Source: Desulfogranum mediterraneum DSM 13871
GTDB lineage: Bacteria; Desulfobacterota; Desulfobulbia; Desulfobulbales; Desulfobulbaceae
Assembly: GCF_000429965.1 (NCBI RefSeq)
Contig: NZ_AUCW01000015.1
Coordinates: forward strand, 62,001-126,000
Direction: 5' to 3'
Length of the DNA stretch: 64,000 nt
Shown here piece by piece: positions 8,465-17,289 of this stretch. Within the stretch, counting starts at the first letter, position 1, and every line of letters begins with the position of its first letter. The notes under the pieces were generated by a model that made no database searches, was not told the origin of the DNA, and saw only the letters and a program-made list of their open reading frames with translations. The position numbers and the translations under genes were made by a program.

Positions 8465-8701
8465 ATGTTCCGCCTCCTGGTCCAGGCCAACGCTGGACCA
8501 TTCACTGACCCGCACAAAGTTGGTCCTGCGCTCCACGTTTTGCCGCCGTTCCAGGTCGCTGCGGCGATCCGGATTACCCTGCTCAAAGTAGGGCAGGAAG
8601 TAGACCTGTCTGCGGTCCTCTCCTGAACGACGATCCATGAGCGGATCACGCCTGCGGAGGTCTGGGTGGGTTCTTGGTCTCTGCCGTTTATTCACTGCCA
8701 T
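8462..8701 (-). CDS. Small conserved-type protein rich in RR motifs
   Basis: 79 aa, very hydrophilic. It contains repeated short arginine motifs: 'LRRRDPLMDRRSGEDRRQVYF', then 'DRRSDLERRQNVERRTNF'. The motif RRSGxDRR recurs in small uncharacterised proteins of sulfate reducers and Geobacter relatives, as far as I know; no function is established. It has no signal peptide, membrane segment or cysteine. It lies 141 bp after the mutase gene on the same strand and just before a strong terminator, so it may be the last gene of that operon. A plausible ribosome site (AGAGGG) lies upstream. Confidence 0.6.
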   Translation of the reverse strand: MAVNKRQRPRTHPDLRRRDPLMDRRSGEDRRQVYFLPYFEQGNPDRRSDLERRQNVERRTNFVRVSEWSSVGLDQEAEH

Positions 8702-8842
8702 CGGCCTGCCCTCTCCGGCTTACTGCCTGCTCTGTTCACCACAAGATCGCCTCTGTATATTACAATAAGGCCTGTTCCAGGGCTTGGCCATGTCTTTCAG
8801 CTAAAGGATGAACAGACGGCCGCCAGGGGAAGCTGCAGCGGT

Positions 8843-11800
8843 TTAGACCATCTTGCGATAGCTGCCGCCGACCTTACGCAGTCGCGCGCTGATCTGCCCC
8901 AGGGTGGCACAGCGGACGGTCCGGAGGAGCTCGGCAAAAATATTGCCATCATCGCTCGCGGCAACCGCCTCCAGTCGCTGCAGGGCTGCCTCGGCCTGCT
9001 GCTGATGACGGCTGCGGAAGTCCCGGACCCTGCTGATCTGTCGATCCCAGTCAGCCTGGGTGGGACGAACCAGTTGGGGCACCGAGGGCAGTTCCTGATC
9101 CACCAGCGGCTGAAGGTAGGTGTTAAAACCGATGATCTTTCTCCTGGCCAGGTCCATGGACAGGGGGTCCGGGACCCGCTCCTGCTCATATCTCGCCGAA
9201 CTCTCACCAATACTGTTGCGCTGGTACCCCAGCTCCGTGGCTGCGGCCACACCGCCCAGCTGATCGATCCGTTCAAACTCCTTGAGGATCGCGGCCTGGA
9301 GCTGACGCGCCATGGCCCTGAAGCCATAGGACCCTGAAAGCAGATTCTGGATGGCAAAGGCCTCGGCCTCCTCCTGGAGATAGTTGGGGATCATGGCAGC
9401 CTGGCGGACATACTTCTGGCTGGGGGTGGTCATGGGTTCGTCGGCAGAGTCGATGTGCAGCGAGTTGGTATTGTTCAAGAGGCCCAGATAGGCATGATAG
9501 GTCTGACGGATGGGGTTGAGGGTGTCCCACTCCTGTGCCTGCAGGGCCCTGCCCGAGGTCTGAGTATGAAACTTGAACCGCTGGCTGCGGCTGTCCGCCC
9601 CATAGCGGTCGCGCAGGGCAATGGCCCAGATCTTCCGACAGACCGGCCCATAGGCAAGCCACTCGGCCTCATGGGAGACCCGAAAGAAGAAACTGAGACT
9701 GGGGGCAAAGGCGTTGATCGCCATCTGTCGTTTGAGAAAATATTCCACATAGGTGAAGCCGTTGGCCAGGGTAAAGGCCAGCTCCTGGGCCGGGGTGGCC
9801 CCGGCCTCACCGATATGGTAGCCGGAGATGCTGAGGGAGTAGAAGGAGTTGATCCGGTGATCGATGAAGTAGCGCTGGACATCACCCACCATCCGCATGG
9901 CAAAGTCAATGGCAAAGATACACTCATTCTGGGCCTGAACCTCTTTGAGGATATCGGCCTGGACCGTGCCGCGCAGACCGGTGAAGGTCTCGGTTTCCAG
10001 TTGAGCCCCCTCCTCCGGGCTCAGTGCTCTCCCCAGTTCTGCGGTCAGCCGCTCCTCCTCAAGCTCCAGGGCAGCCACAAAATACATGGCCAGGATCACC
10101 GGAGCCGGACCGTTGATGGTCATGGAGGTGGAGATCTTCCTGACATCAAAGCCCTTGAGGATCAGCTTCATATCTTCATAGCTGTCCACGGCCACCCCGC
10201 CCTCGCCGATCTTCCCCCTGCTGCCCGGATCTCCATCAGAGTCCTCGCCATAGAGGGTGATGCCGTCAAAGGCGATGCTTAGGCGCGGATTGGCTATGCC
10301 GCGGTTGAGAAAATGGAGCCGCTCGTTGGTCTCTCCAGGACCGCGCAGACCGGCAAACTGTCTGGTGGTCTTGCCTGCAGCAGGCAGACGCCAGGGATAG
10401 ATGCCGGTGGCATAGGGAAAGACGCCGGGCAGCCCCTCCTCCAACAGGAAACGAAGGCTCTCGACCCGGTCTGCGGGATCGGGCAGCCCCAGGCGAGGCA
10501 GGCGGTAGCCGTTGGCCGTGGTGATCAGCCCCTCTTCTCCGGCCCCTTGGCTGCCGGTCAGGCGCTGCCAGGTGGCCGGCCACTGTTTGAGCAGTTGGCG
10601 GCAGTGAGGAGCAAGGGACTCCAGCCTCTCAGGGTCGTCACGGAGCAGACCAAGCTGCTCCTGAACCCAGCGGTCATAGTCCCGTACGCTCCGGGCCACC
10701 TCGGCCAGATAGTTACGCCGCCCATGGGGAACCAGCTCCCCCTGTCCGGCACGGGAAAAGAGATCCGTCGGCTCTGCTGCAGCTGGTTCCTGCCAACCGA
10801 GCCGGGCACAGATGACGGCAAAGAGATGATCCATGCCCGGGTCGCGGTGGACCTTGGCCAGGACCCCGATGGGCGGATCGACACTGCCCCGCTGCTCCAT
10901 GAGTTCGCTCAGATCCTGGAGGGCGGTCTCCGCTCCAGCCAGATCGACCTTGTTGAGTACCACCAGGTCCGCATCCTGGAGCATCTGATCCTTGGCCAGC
11001 TGCAGGGAGGAACCATACTCCCTGGTCTTCACACAGAGGGAGAGATCAGGAGCAAGGGCGGCCAGGTCAACCCCGACCTGGCCCACTCCCGGGGTCTCCA
11101 CCATGACCAGGTCCGCGCCGCTGGAGCGGCAGAGCGACACCATCTCGGGCAGGGCCGGGCTCAGGGCAGTATAGCCCCTGCCGGTGGAACAACTCCGCAT
11201 GAACACCCGGGGATCGTAGATGGCGTTCATCCGCACCCGGTCGGCGAGCAGGGCGGAGTGCCCCTGGCCACGAACCGTGGTGGGGTCATTGGCCAGGATG
11301 ACGAGCCTCTTCTCGGGATAGGTCTCCAGAAAGCGACTCACCAGCTCGTCGATGATGGTGGATTTACCGGCCCCTCCGTCGCCGGTGATCACCAGGGTTG
11401 CAGCCTGGTCAGGCCCCGAACCGCGCAGGGCCCGCATGGTCGCCGCACCCACCTCCCTCACCCCGCCCTGGTGGAGTTCTTCAACCAGGGAGAGTCGTTT
11501 TGCCAGCGGAAGATCTGGGAGCTCAGGGATCATTCCTTCCCCCTCCCTCAGCCGGGTGATGATATCTCCGGCCACAGCGTCCAGGGAAAGCTCCGGCCCA
11601 TAGATTCGAGTCACCCCCTGCTGCTCCAGGCGGGCCGCCTCCTGGGCGCTGATGGTGGCCCCGCCGCCGCCAAAGAGCTGGATCCCCTGCCCTCCCTGGG
11701 CCTTCAGCAGGCTCAACAGGTGAGGAAAAAACTGCATATGACCGCCGTTGTAGGAGGCCACGGCAAGCCCCTGGACATCCTCCTGAAGGGCAGCCGTACA

Positions 11801-11950
11801 GATCTGTTCGGCTGCCGCATGGTAGCCGAGATAGATGATCTCCACCGGACTGTTGCTGCGCAACAGGGCCCGGTTCAGGGCCAGGACCGAGGCATCATGG
11901 CCATCATAACGGGCCACGGCCGTCAATATTCTCAGCGCATGTTCTGCCAT
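8843..11950 (-). CDS. icmF: Fused B12-dependent isobutyryl-CoA mutase (IcmF)
   Basis: 1035 aa from ATG 11950 (GGGGGA upstream). It isomerises isobutyryl-CoA and n-butyryl-CoA with adenosylcobalamin. Domains in order: B12-binding (1-140; 'DGHDAS' with the cobalt-ligand His18); MeaB-like G-protein chaperone (about 150-400; Walker A 'GDGGAGKST' 190-198, 'NKVD' 333-336); linker; mutase TIM barrel (about 500-1030; His712 in 'SISGYHIGEAGA'). The residues that set substrate choice are Phe532 in 'RQFAG' and Gln674 in 'VQAQN'. Methylmalonyl-CoA mutase has Tyr and Arg at these places, so this is the isobutyryl-type enzyme. The fused order is that of IcmF. It is last in the E1-E2-E3 operon, 66 bp after E3. 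Some IcmF proteins also act on pivalyl/isovaleryl-CoA. Confidence 0.93.
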   Translation of the reverse strand: MAEHALRILTAVARYDGHDASVLALNRALLRSNSPVEIIYLGYHAAAEQICTAALQEDVQGLAVASYNGGHMQFFPHLLSLLKAQGGQGIQLFGGGGATISAQEAARLEQQGVTRIYGPELSLDAVAGDIITRLREGEGMIPELPDLPLAKRLSLVEELHQGGVREVGAATMRALRGSGPDQAATLVITGDGGAGKSTIIDELVSRFLETYPEKRLVILANDPTTVRGQGHSALLADRVRMNAIYDPRVFMRSCSTGRGYTALSPALPEMVSLCRSSGADLVMVETPGVGQVGVDLAALAPDLSLCVKTREYGSSLQLAKDQMLQDADLVVLNKVDLAGAETALQDLSELMEQRGSVDPPIGVLAKVHRDPGMDHLFAVICARLGWQEPAAAEPTDLFSRAGQGELVPHGRRNYLAEVARSVRDYDRWVQEQLGLLRDDPERLESLAPHCRQLLKQWPATWQRLTGSQGAGEEGLITTANGYRLPRLGLPDPADRVESLRFLLEEGLPGVFPYATGIYPWRLPAAGKTTRQFAGLRGPGETNERLHFLNRGIANPRLSIAFDGITLYGEDSDGDPGSRGKIGEGGVAVDSYEDMKLILKGFDVRKISTSMTINGPAPVILAMYFVAALELEEERLTAELGRALSPEEGAQLETETFTGLRGTVQADILKEVQAQNECIFAIDFAMRMVGDVQRYFIDHRINSFYSLSISGYHIGEAGATPAQELAFTLANGFTYVEYFLKRQMAINAFAPSLSFFFRVSHEAEWLAYGPVCRKIWAIALRDRYGADSRSQRFKFHTQTSGRALQAQEWDTLNPIRQTYHAYLGLLNNTNSLHIDSADEPMTTPSQKYVRQAAMIPNYLQEEAEAFAIQNLLSGSYGFRAMARQLQAAILKEFERIDQLGGVAAATELGYQRNSIGESSARYEQERVPDPLSMDLARRKIIGFNTYLQPLVDQELPSVPQLVRPTQADWDRQISRVRDFRSRHQQQAEAALQRLEAVAASDDGNIFAELLRTVRCATLGQISARLRKVGGSYRKMV

Positions 11951-12016
11951 AGCTGTTCCCCCAGGAGTTGAGCGTTGTTCCCTCGCCATGCGGCAAGGAC
12001 GGAACAGGGTGTGCCG

Positions 12017-13444
12017 CTAGCCCCCCTTGCCTGCGAGGAGATGGGTGGCACTGCCGCTGTAGAGTTCGGCAGCCTCGGCTTCGGTCTCAGACAGGGTCGG
12101 GTGGGGATGGATGCTCAGGGCCAGGTCTTCGGCCAGGGCCCCCATCTCGATGGCCAGCACCCCCTCGGCAATCAGCCCTTCGGCGTCTCGGCCGGTGATC
12201 CCCAGCCCCAGGATCCGGCCACTCTCCGGATCCACCAGCAGCTTGGTCAGGCCGTCGGTGGCCCCCATGGTGGCGGCACGGCCGGAATACTTCCAGGGAA
12301 AGCGCTCCACCCGAACCGGAAGCTTATTCTGGCGGGCCTGTTCCTCGCTCAGGCCACACCAGGCGACCTGGGGATCGGTGTAGACCACCGCCGGGACGGC
12401 GCGGACATCAAAGGCCGAGGCCTGACCGGCGATGACCTCGGCCGCGACCTTACCCTGGCGGGTGGCCGTGTGGGCCAGCATCATCCCACCGCAGACATCG
12501 CCCACCGCAAAGATCTGGGCCACGTTGGTCCGCTGCTGTTCATCCACCACAATCTCACCGCCAGGGCCCACCCTGACCCCGGCCCGGTCAAGGCCCAGGC
12601 CATCGCTGTTGGCAGCCCGACCGATGGCAACCAGCACCCGCTCCACCGACTCTGTGCTGGTCCTGCCGTCGATCTCCAGGCTCACCTCCACCTGGTCAGC
12701 ACACTCTTTCAGCCCGGTGACCCGAGTCTGGAGACGAATAGAGTCAAAAGCCTGCTCCAGGCGCCGCTGCAGGGGGAGCACCAGGTCCCGGTCAACCCCG
12801 CCAAGCAGGCGATCGCTCAACTCCACCAGCCGTACCCGGCTGCCCAGCCCGGCATAGAGGCTGCCCAGCTCCAGACCGATATAGCCGCCGCCGATGACCA
12901 GCAGACGCTCCGGAATATCTGCCAGGGCCAGGGCGCCGCTGGAATCCATGATCCGACCATCGGCAACCAGGGGCACCCCGGGCAGAGCCAGAGGGTGGGA
13001 ACCGGTGGCAATGATGGCCTGGCGAAATTGAATCCGACGCACCGCTGCATCCTCCACAAAGACCGTATCCGCGCTCTCAAAGCGGGCCTTTCCGGAGATG
13101 AGCTCGATCCCGCGACGCGCACAGAGGGTGGTCAAGCCCTTGGCCATGGAGTCGACCACCTGCTCCCGCCATGCCCGGACCCGGGCAAGGTCGATGCTGG
13201 GTTCGGCAAAGCTTACCCCCATGGCAGAGGCGCGTCGGGCATCGTCGATCAGCTCGCTGAGAAAGAGAAAGGTCTTGGAGGGGATACAGCCCTGGAAAAG
13301 ACAGACTCCGCCGGGACGGGGGGCCGGATCCACCAGGGTTACCTCCAATCCCAGATCGGCCGCACGAAAGGCCGCCCCATAGCCCCCGGGACCACTGCCG
13401 ATGACCAGTACCTGGGTGTCTACCACCAGCTCGCCCATTACCAT
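12017..13444 (-). CDS. lpdA: Dihydrolipoyl dehydrogenase (E3)
   Basis: 475 aa. It reoxidises the dihydrolipoyl arm of E2 with NAD+. The FAD-binding 'VIGSGPGGYGAAFRAA' lies at 14-29, the redox disulfide Cys48-x4-Cys53 in 'GGVCLFQGCIPSK', the NAD-binding 'VIGGGYIGLELGSLYAGLG' mid-protein, and the C-terminal base pair in 'HPHPTLSE'. All catalytic features are intact. The ATG has GGAGGTGG upstream. It lies 36 bp after the E2 gene in an E1alpha-E1beta-E2-E3-icmF operon, so it serves that complex. Confidence 0.95.
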   Translation of the reverse strand: MVMGELVVDTQVLVIGSGPGGYGAAFRAADLGLEVTLVDPAPRPGGVCLFQGCIPSKTFLFLSELIDDARRASAMGVSFAEPSIDLARVRAWREQVVDSMAKGLTTLCARRGIELISGKARFESADTVFVEDAAVRRIQFRQAIIATGSHPLALPGVPLVADGRIMDSSGALALADIPERLLVIGGGYIGLELGSLYAGLGSRVRLVELSDRLLGGVDRDLVLPLQRRLEQAFDSIRLQTRVTGLKECADQVEVSLEIDGRTSTESVERVLVAIGRAANSDGLGLDRAGVRVGPGGEIVVDEQQRTNVAQIFAVGDVCGGMMLAHTATRQGKVAAEVIAGQASAFDVRAVPAVVYTDPQVAWCGLSEEQARQNKLPVRVERFPWKYSGRAATMGATDGLTKLLVDPESGRILGLGITGRDAEGLIAEGVLAIEMGALAEDLALSIHPHPTLSETEAEAAELYSGSATHLLAGKGG

Positions 13445-13480
13445 CGTCCACCTCCGTTCCTGTTCTTCCCCTTAAAAAAG

Positions 13481-14815
13481 CTAGATCATGGTCATCAGCA
13501 GTTTATCGGGATCATTGAGCCCATCGATCACCACCTGGAGAAACCTGATGGCATCTGCGCCATCCACCACCCGGTGATCAAAACAGAGCATAATGGGCAT
13601 GATCAGCCGAGGTTCTATCCCCTGCTCCCCCTGGTCGTCTGTGACCACGGCAGGCTGCAGCCTCGCCTGGCCCAGACCGAGGATGGCGGTTTCCGGGTAG
13701 TTGATGATCGGGGAAAAGAAGCCGCCCCCCATGGCCCCGGCGTTGGTGATGGTAAAGGTCCCGCCCTGGAGCTCCTCCCGGGCGACCTTCCGCAGTCGGG
13801 CCCGGGCCAGCAACTCGTGGAGTTCGATGGCCAGCTCCCGGATACTCTTACGGTCCACATCCCGGATCACCGGCACCATCAGCCCATGCTCGGTATCTGT
13901 GGCCACCCCCAGATGGAAGTAATGTTTGACGATGATCTCCCCGGCATCCAGATCCAGGCTGGCGTTGAAGTGGGGATAGTTCTTCAGGGCCGTGGCCACG
14001 GCCTTGAGGGCAAAGACCGTCATGGTCAGCTTGCCGCCGGCCTGGGCTATCTCTTCCCTGTGCCGCTGACGAAAGGCCTCCAGCGCGCTGATATCCACGC
14101 TGTCCTGGCAGGTGACATGGGGGATCTCGGTCCAGGAACGGGTCATCCGGGCAGCAGTGGCCCGCCGGATGGAGCGAAAGGGCAGCCGCTCCACCTGGCC
14201 TTCCGGGAAACACTCCCTCAGCGGCTCCCCTGCAGAGGTCGACGGCACCGGCGCAGCCGCCTCCGGAACCATCCCGCCTGGAGGCGCTGTCTCGCCGCTC
14301 GCCTGTTCGCCTGACGAGGGGGGAACGGTGCGGGCAGCCTCTTGGGCGGCAAAGGCCCGGATATCATCGGCAGTAACCAGGCCGGCGGCGCCGCTGGGGG
14401 GAACCAGCTGAAGTTCGATCCCCAGCTCCCTGGCCAGACGACGGCTGGCCGGTGAGGCCGGCACAATCTTGCCCCGGCCCGGGGACGGTTTCGAGCCTGC
14501 CCCCTCCCCAGCCGGTTCGGGCTCCGGCCCCGGGGCTGTGCTACGGTTCTGTTCTGCCGGCACCCCAGCCCGGTCATCGGTGGTAAAGACGAGCAGCACC
14601 TGACCCACCGCCACCATGGCCCCGGCCTGGACAGCGATCTCCGTCACCACCCCGGTGACCGGGGAGGGAATCTCCACCGCCGCCTTATCGGTCTCCATCT
14701 CCAGGATAGTCTGCCCCTCCTTCACCTCCTGGCCCAGCTCCACCAGGATTGAAAGAACCTCTGCCTCATGAATGCCTTCACCCAGATCCGGCATGAAAAA
14801 CGACGTTGTGCTCAT
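13481..14815 (-). CDS. Dihydrolipoamide acyltransferase (E2) of a 2-oxo acid dehydrogenase
   Basis: 444 aa. One lipoyl domain (about 4-80) carries the lipoylated Lys44 in 'METDKAAVEIPSP'. A Pro/Ala-rich linker follows. The peripheral subunit-binding domain is 'PASPASRRLARELGIELQLV...VTADDIRAFA'. The C-terminal catalytic domain (about 215-444) ends with the acyltransferase motif 'FDHRVVDGADA' (catalytic His and Asp). A single lipoyl domain is usual for branched-chain and acetoin-type E2. The acyl group is most likely isobutyryl/branched-chain because the mutase IcmF is encoded in the same operon; pyruvate cannot be ruled out by sequence. Confidence 0.92.
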   Translation of the reverse strand: MSTTSFFMPDLGEGIHEAEVLSILVELGQEVKEGQTILEMETDKAAVEIPSPVTGVVTEIAVQAGAMVAVGQVLLVFTTDDRAGVPAEQNRSTAPGPEPEPAGEGAGSKPSPGRGKIVPASPASRRLARELGIELQLVPPSGAAGLVTADDIRAFAAQEAARTVPPSSGEQASGETAPPGGMVPEAAAPVPSTSAGEPLRECFPEGQVERLPFRSIRRATAARMTRSWTEIPHVTCQDSVDISALEAFRQRHREEIAQAGGKLTMTVFALKAVATALKNYPHFNASLDLDAGEIIVKHYFHLGVATDTEHGLMVPVIRDVDRKSIRELAIELHELLARARLRKVAREELQGGTFTITNAGAMGGGFFSPIINYPETAILGLGQARLQPAVVTDDQGEQGIEPRLIMPIMLCFDHRVVDGADAIRFLQVVIDGLNDPDKLLMTMI

Positions 14816-14867
14816 CTGCTCTCCCTGTTCAATCCATCCTCATGGGGACTCCTTCCGCTTCCCCCTC

Positions 14868-15845
14868 TCAGGAGCGCAAGGTCCTCCGGCCGGCCTCGAC
14901 AATCCGCTCCACACTGGGGATATACTCCTTTTCCCTGCTGAAGTAGGGGATCACGATATCATAGCCTGTGACCCGCTCAATGGGTGCCTGGAGGTAGTGA
15001 AAGGCCCCCTCCATCAGCCGGGAGACCACCTCGGCGCCGGGCCCGAAGCTCCGCGGCGCCTCATGGACTACCACGGCCCTCCCGGTACGGGTGAGCGACT
15101 CCACCAGCAGGGTATCATCCAGAGGCGAGATGGTCAGCAGGTCGATCACCTCCGCCTCAACCCCCTCCTCTGCCAGCTCTTCCGCGGCCTTAAGGGTGGG
15201 CCGCATCATGGCGCCATAGGCGATCAGGCTCAGATCCGAGCCCTGCCTGACGACCTGGGGCTGCCCCAGGGGCAGGGTCTCCTCTTCCTCGGGCACCTCC
15301 TCACGAAAGGCGCGATAGAGTGCCTTGGACTCGTAGAAGATCACCGGGTCGGGATCACGGATGGCGCTGACCAGCAGGGCCCGGGCGTTACGGGGCCCGG
15401 AGGGGATCACCATCTTCAGCCCCGGGGTATGGGCCCAGTAGGCCTCCCGACTCTCCGAATGGTGCTCCAGGGCCCGGACGCCGCCGCCATAGGGGGCACG
15501 CAGGACCATGGGCACGGTCAGCCGTCCCTGGGTCCGCCAGCGCATCCGGGCGGCATGATTTTCCAGCTGATGAAAATTCTGATAACTGAAGCCCGAGAAC
15601 TGGATCTCACAGACCGGCCGCAGACCGTAGACCGCCATGCCGATGGACATGCCCACGATCCCGGTTTCCGCCAGGGGCGTATCCACCACCCGCTGGTCGC
15701 CAAAGCTCTCGATCAGGCCGTCGGTCACCCGGAAGACGCCGCCGTCAAGCCCCACATCCTCGCCGAGCAGGATCACCCGGTCATCCTTCTCCATCTCCTG
15801 GCGCAGGGCAAGGTTGAGTGCCTGGACCATTGTCATCTTAGCCAT
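14868..15845 (-). CDS. 2-oxo acid dehydrogenase E1 beta subunit
   Basis: 325 aa. It is the second half of the thiamin-diphosphate-dependent decarboxylase. It has 'VILLGEDVGLDGGVFRVTDGL', 'RVVDTPLAETGIVGMSIGMAVYGLRPVCEIQF' (the conserved Glu that activates ThDP) and the C-terminal transketolase-type domain 'GAEVVSRLMEGAF'. The start is ATG 15845, overlapping the E1 alpha stop by 8 bp, which implies translational coupling. Much of a longer open frame to 16148 is out-of-frame E1 alpha sequence and is discarded. It resembles branched-chain and Gram-positive pyruvate dehydrogenase E1 beta alike; context favours branched-chain. Confidence 0.92.
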   Translation of the reverse strand: MAKMTMVQALNLALRQEMEKDDRVILLGEDVGLDGGVFRVTDGLIESFGDQRVVDTPLAETGIVGMSIGMAVYGLRPVCEIQFSGFSYQNFHQLENHAARMRWRTQGRLTVPMVLRAPYGGGVRALEHHSESREAYWAHTPGLKMVIPSGPRNARALLVSAIRDPDPVIFYESKALYRAFREEVPEEEETLPLGQPQVVRQGSDLSLIAYGAMMRPTLKAAEELAEEGVEAEVIDLLTISPLDDTLLVESLTRTGRAVVVHEAPRSFGPGAEVVSRLMEGAFHYLQAPIERVTGYDIVIPYFSREKEYIPSVERIVEAGRRTLRS

Positions 15846-16944
15846 GGTGTTCCTCCCTGTCGTTTGCAGCCAACTCCCGGGCCAGGGCCTCTTTCTGGGC
15901 CTGGGTCGCCGGAGGGAGCTCGGCAAATAGGTGATCAAACATCTGAAGGGGATCGCCCAGGGTCGCCATCTGCTGTTCGGCCCGGTCAACTCCGGCCTGC
16001 ACCTCTGCAAGCACCGCCTCCTCCACGGCCGCAGCGCTCTCTTCGCTGAGGCTGCCCCTGGCCTTGAGATAATCGCCAAAGCGGGGCAGCGGATCGCGCT
16101 CTCTCCAGAGCTCCACCTCCTCTTCAGACCGGTACTTGCTGGGTTCATCGGCAGTGGTATGCATCATCACCCGATAGGTGACGCACTCGATCAGGGTGGG
16201 GCCTCCCCCTGCCCGAGCCCGCTCCACCGCCTCCCTGGCAGCCGCATAGACGGCCAGGACATCATTGCCATCCACCTGAATGCCGGGCATGCCGTAGGCG
16301 ATGGCCTTCTGGGCCAGGGTTGGGGTGGCGGTCTGTCTGGAGAGGGGCACCGAGATGGCCCACTGGTTATTCTGACAGACAAAGACCACCGGTGCCTGGT
16401 AGACGGCGGCAAAGTTCAAGCCCTCATGGAAGTCACCCTCCGAGGTGGCGCCGTCTCCGAAAAAGGACATCACCACCTGATCCTGGCGACGATACTTGGC
16501 CGCCCAGGCCAGCCCCACCGCATGGAGCACCTGGGAGCCCACAGGCACGGCCATGGGCAGATCACACTGCTCCGGGGGGATCACCGTACCTTCATTGTAG
16601 CCGTTATAGTAGAGCAGCACGCTCTCCAGGGAGCGACCGCGCCAGAGTTCGGCCGTGGTCTCCCGAAAGGAGGGGACCAGCCAGTCGCTGGCCTCCAGGC
16701 AGGCGATGGCCCCCAGTTGGGAGGCCTCCTGTCCCTTGATCGGAGGAAAGGTGCCGATGCGCCCCTGGCGCTGCAGGTCCAGCATCCGTTCATCAAACCT
16801 GCGCCCCAGCAGCATGTAGCGGTAGAGTTTGAGCAGCAGTTCCTCGGGAATATCAGGCTCCAGCTCCCGGTCCAGCTGCCCCTTGTCGTCCAGGATCGAA
16901 AGGCGTTCAATACTATCAGCAATCACTAGCTTTTCACGTGGCAT
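15838..16944 (-). CDS. 2-oxo acid dehydrogenase E1 alpha subunit
   Basis: 368 aa. The ThDP-binding motif runs from 'FFGDGATSEGDFHEGLNFAAVYQAPVVF' to 'CQNNQWAIS' (GDG...NN). The phosphorylation-loop region 'YRVMMHTTADEPSKYR' and the entry helix 'RRFDERMLDLQRQGRIGTF' are typical. It decarboxylates a 2-oxo acid and passes the acyl group to the E2 lipoyl arm. It is the first gene of the operon E1alpha, E1beta, E2, E3, icmF, with GGAG before its ATG. A leader of about 240 nt separates it from the predicted promoter at 17194-17222. With IcmF downstream, the expected substrate is 2-oxoisovalerate (valine pathway), an inference. Confidence 0.92.
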   Translation of the reverse strand: MPREKLVIADSIERLSILDDKGQLDRELEPDIPEELLLKLYRYMLLGRRFDERMLDLQRQGRIGTFPPIKGQEASQLGAIACLEASDWLVPSFRETTAELWRGRSLESVLLYYNGYNEGTVIPPEQCDLPMAVPVGSQVLHAVGLAWAAKYRRQDQVVMSFFGDGATSEGDFHEGLNFAAVYQAPVVFVCQNNQWAISVPLSRQTATPTLAQKAIAYGMPGIQVDGNDVLAVYAAAREAVERARAGGGPTLIECVTYRVMMHTTADEPSKYRSEEEVELWRERDPLPRFGDYLKARGSLSEESAAAVEEAVLAEVQAGVDRAEQQMATLGDPLQMFDHLFAELPPATQAQKEALARELAANDREEHHG

Positions 16945-17193
16945 GATCTAACTCCTTTTCAGTGAACAGGCAAACGATGGGAAGAGCTCTTTCTTGGCTC
17001 AGCTCCCCTGCTCTTCTCGGCAGCGCTGCCTTAAACAGCGATATTCAGGGAGACAGGGGGCGGGCAGGATCGGCTGAGCCATGGTGCAGGCGGCCCAGGT
17101 CCGGGCGGGGTGGGATGGACCAGAGGGTCCGCACTCTGCGCCTTGCCCCTGCAAGGTCGTCCAAGCCGCTGCAACCATTCGGTATCAGTTACA

Positions 17194-17248
17194 ATAATAG
17201 GCACGATTCCCGGGAACAGCAACTCCGCCGGTGGCCATTCCCGGGAAC
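17194..17248 (-). promoter_or_regulatory. Promoter with two identical palindromic operator candidates
   Basis: On the minus strand, -35 TTGCTG (17217-17222) and -10 TATTAT (17194-17199) are separated by exactly 17 bp. The spacer contains the palindrome-bearing 12-mer GTTCCCGGGAAT (17206-17217). A second identical copy lies at 17237-17248, 31 bp away, about three helical turns. This geometry suits a dimeric repressor, with both sites on one DNA face. The promoter would transcribe leftward into E1alpha-E1beta-E2-E3-icmF. The regulator is not in the window as far as I can tell. Confidence 0.6.
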
Positions 17249-17289
17249 CGTAGCCTGGCCGGCCCTGGCCACGGCTCCAGGCAGGCGAC

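Noticed and set aside
8843-11950. Methylmalonyl-CoA mutase
   Set aside because: Phe532 and Gln674 replace the Tyr and Arg needed for the substrate carboxylate, and the chaperone domain is fused in the middle as in IcmF.
10313-14314. Long plus-strand frames (552 and 779 codons) opposite icmF, E3 and E2
   Set aside because: They lie antisense to genes with intact catalytic motifs and have repetitive Gly/His/Gln/Asp text without domains.
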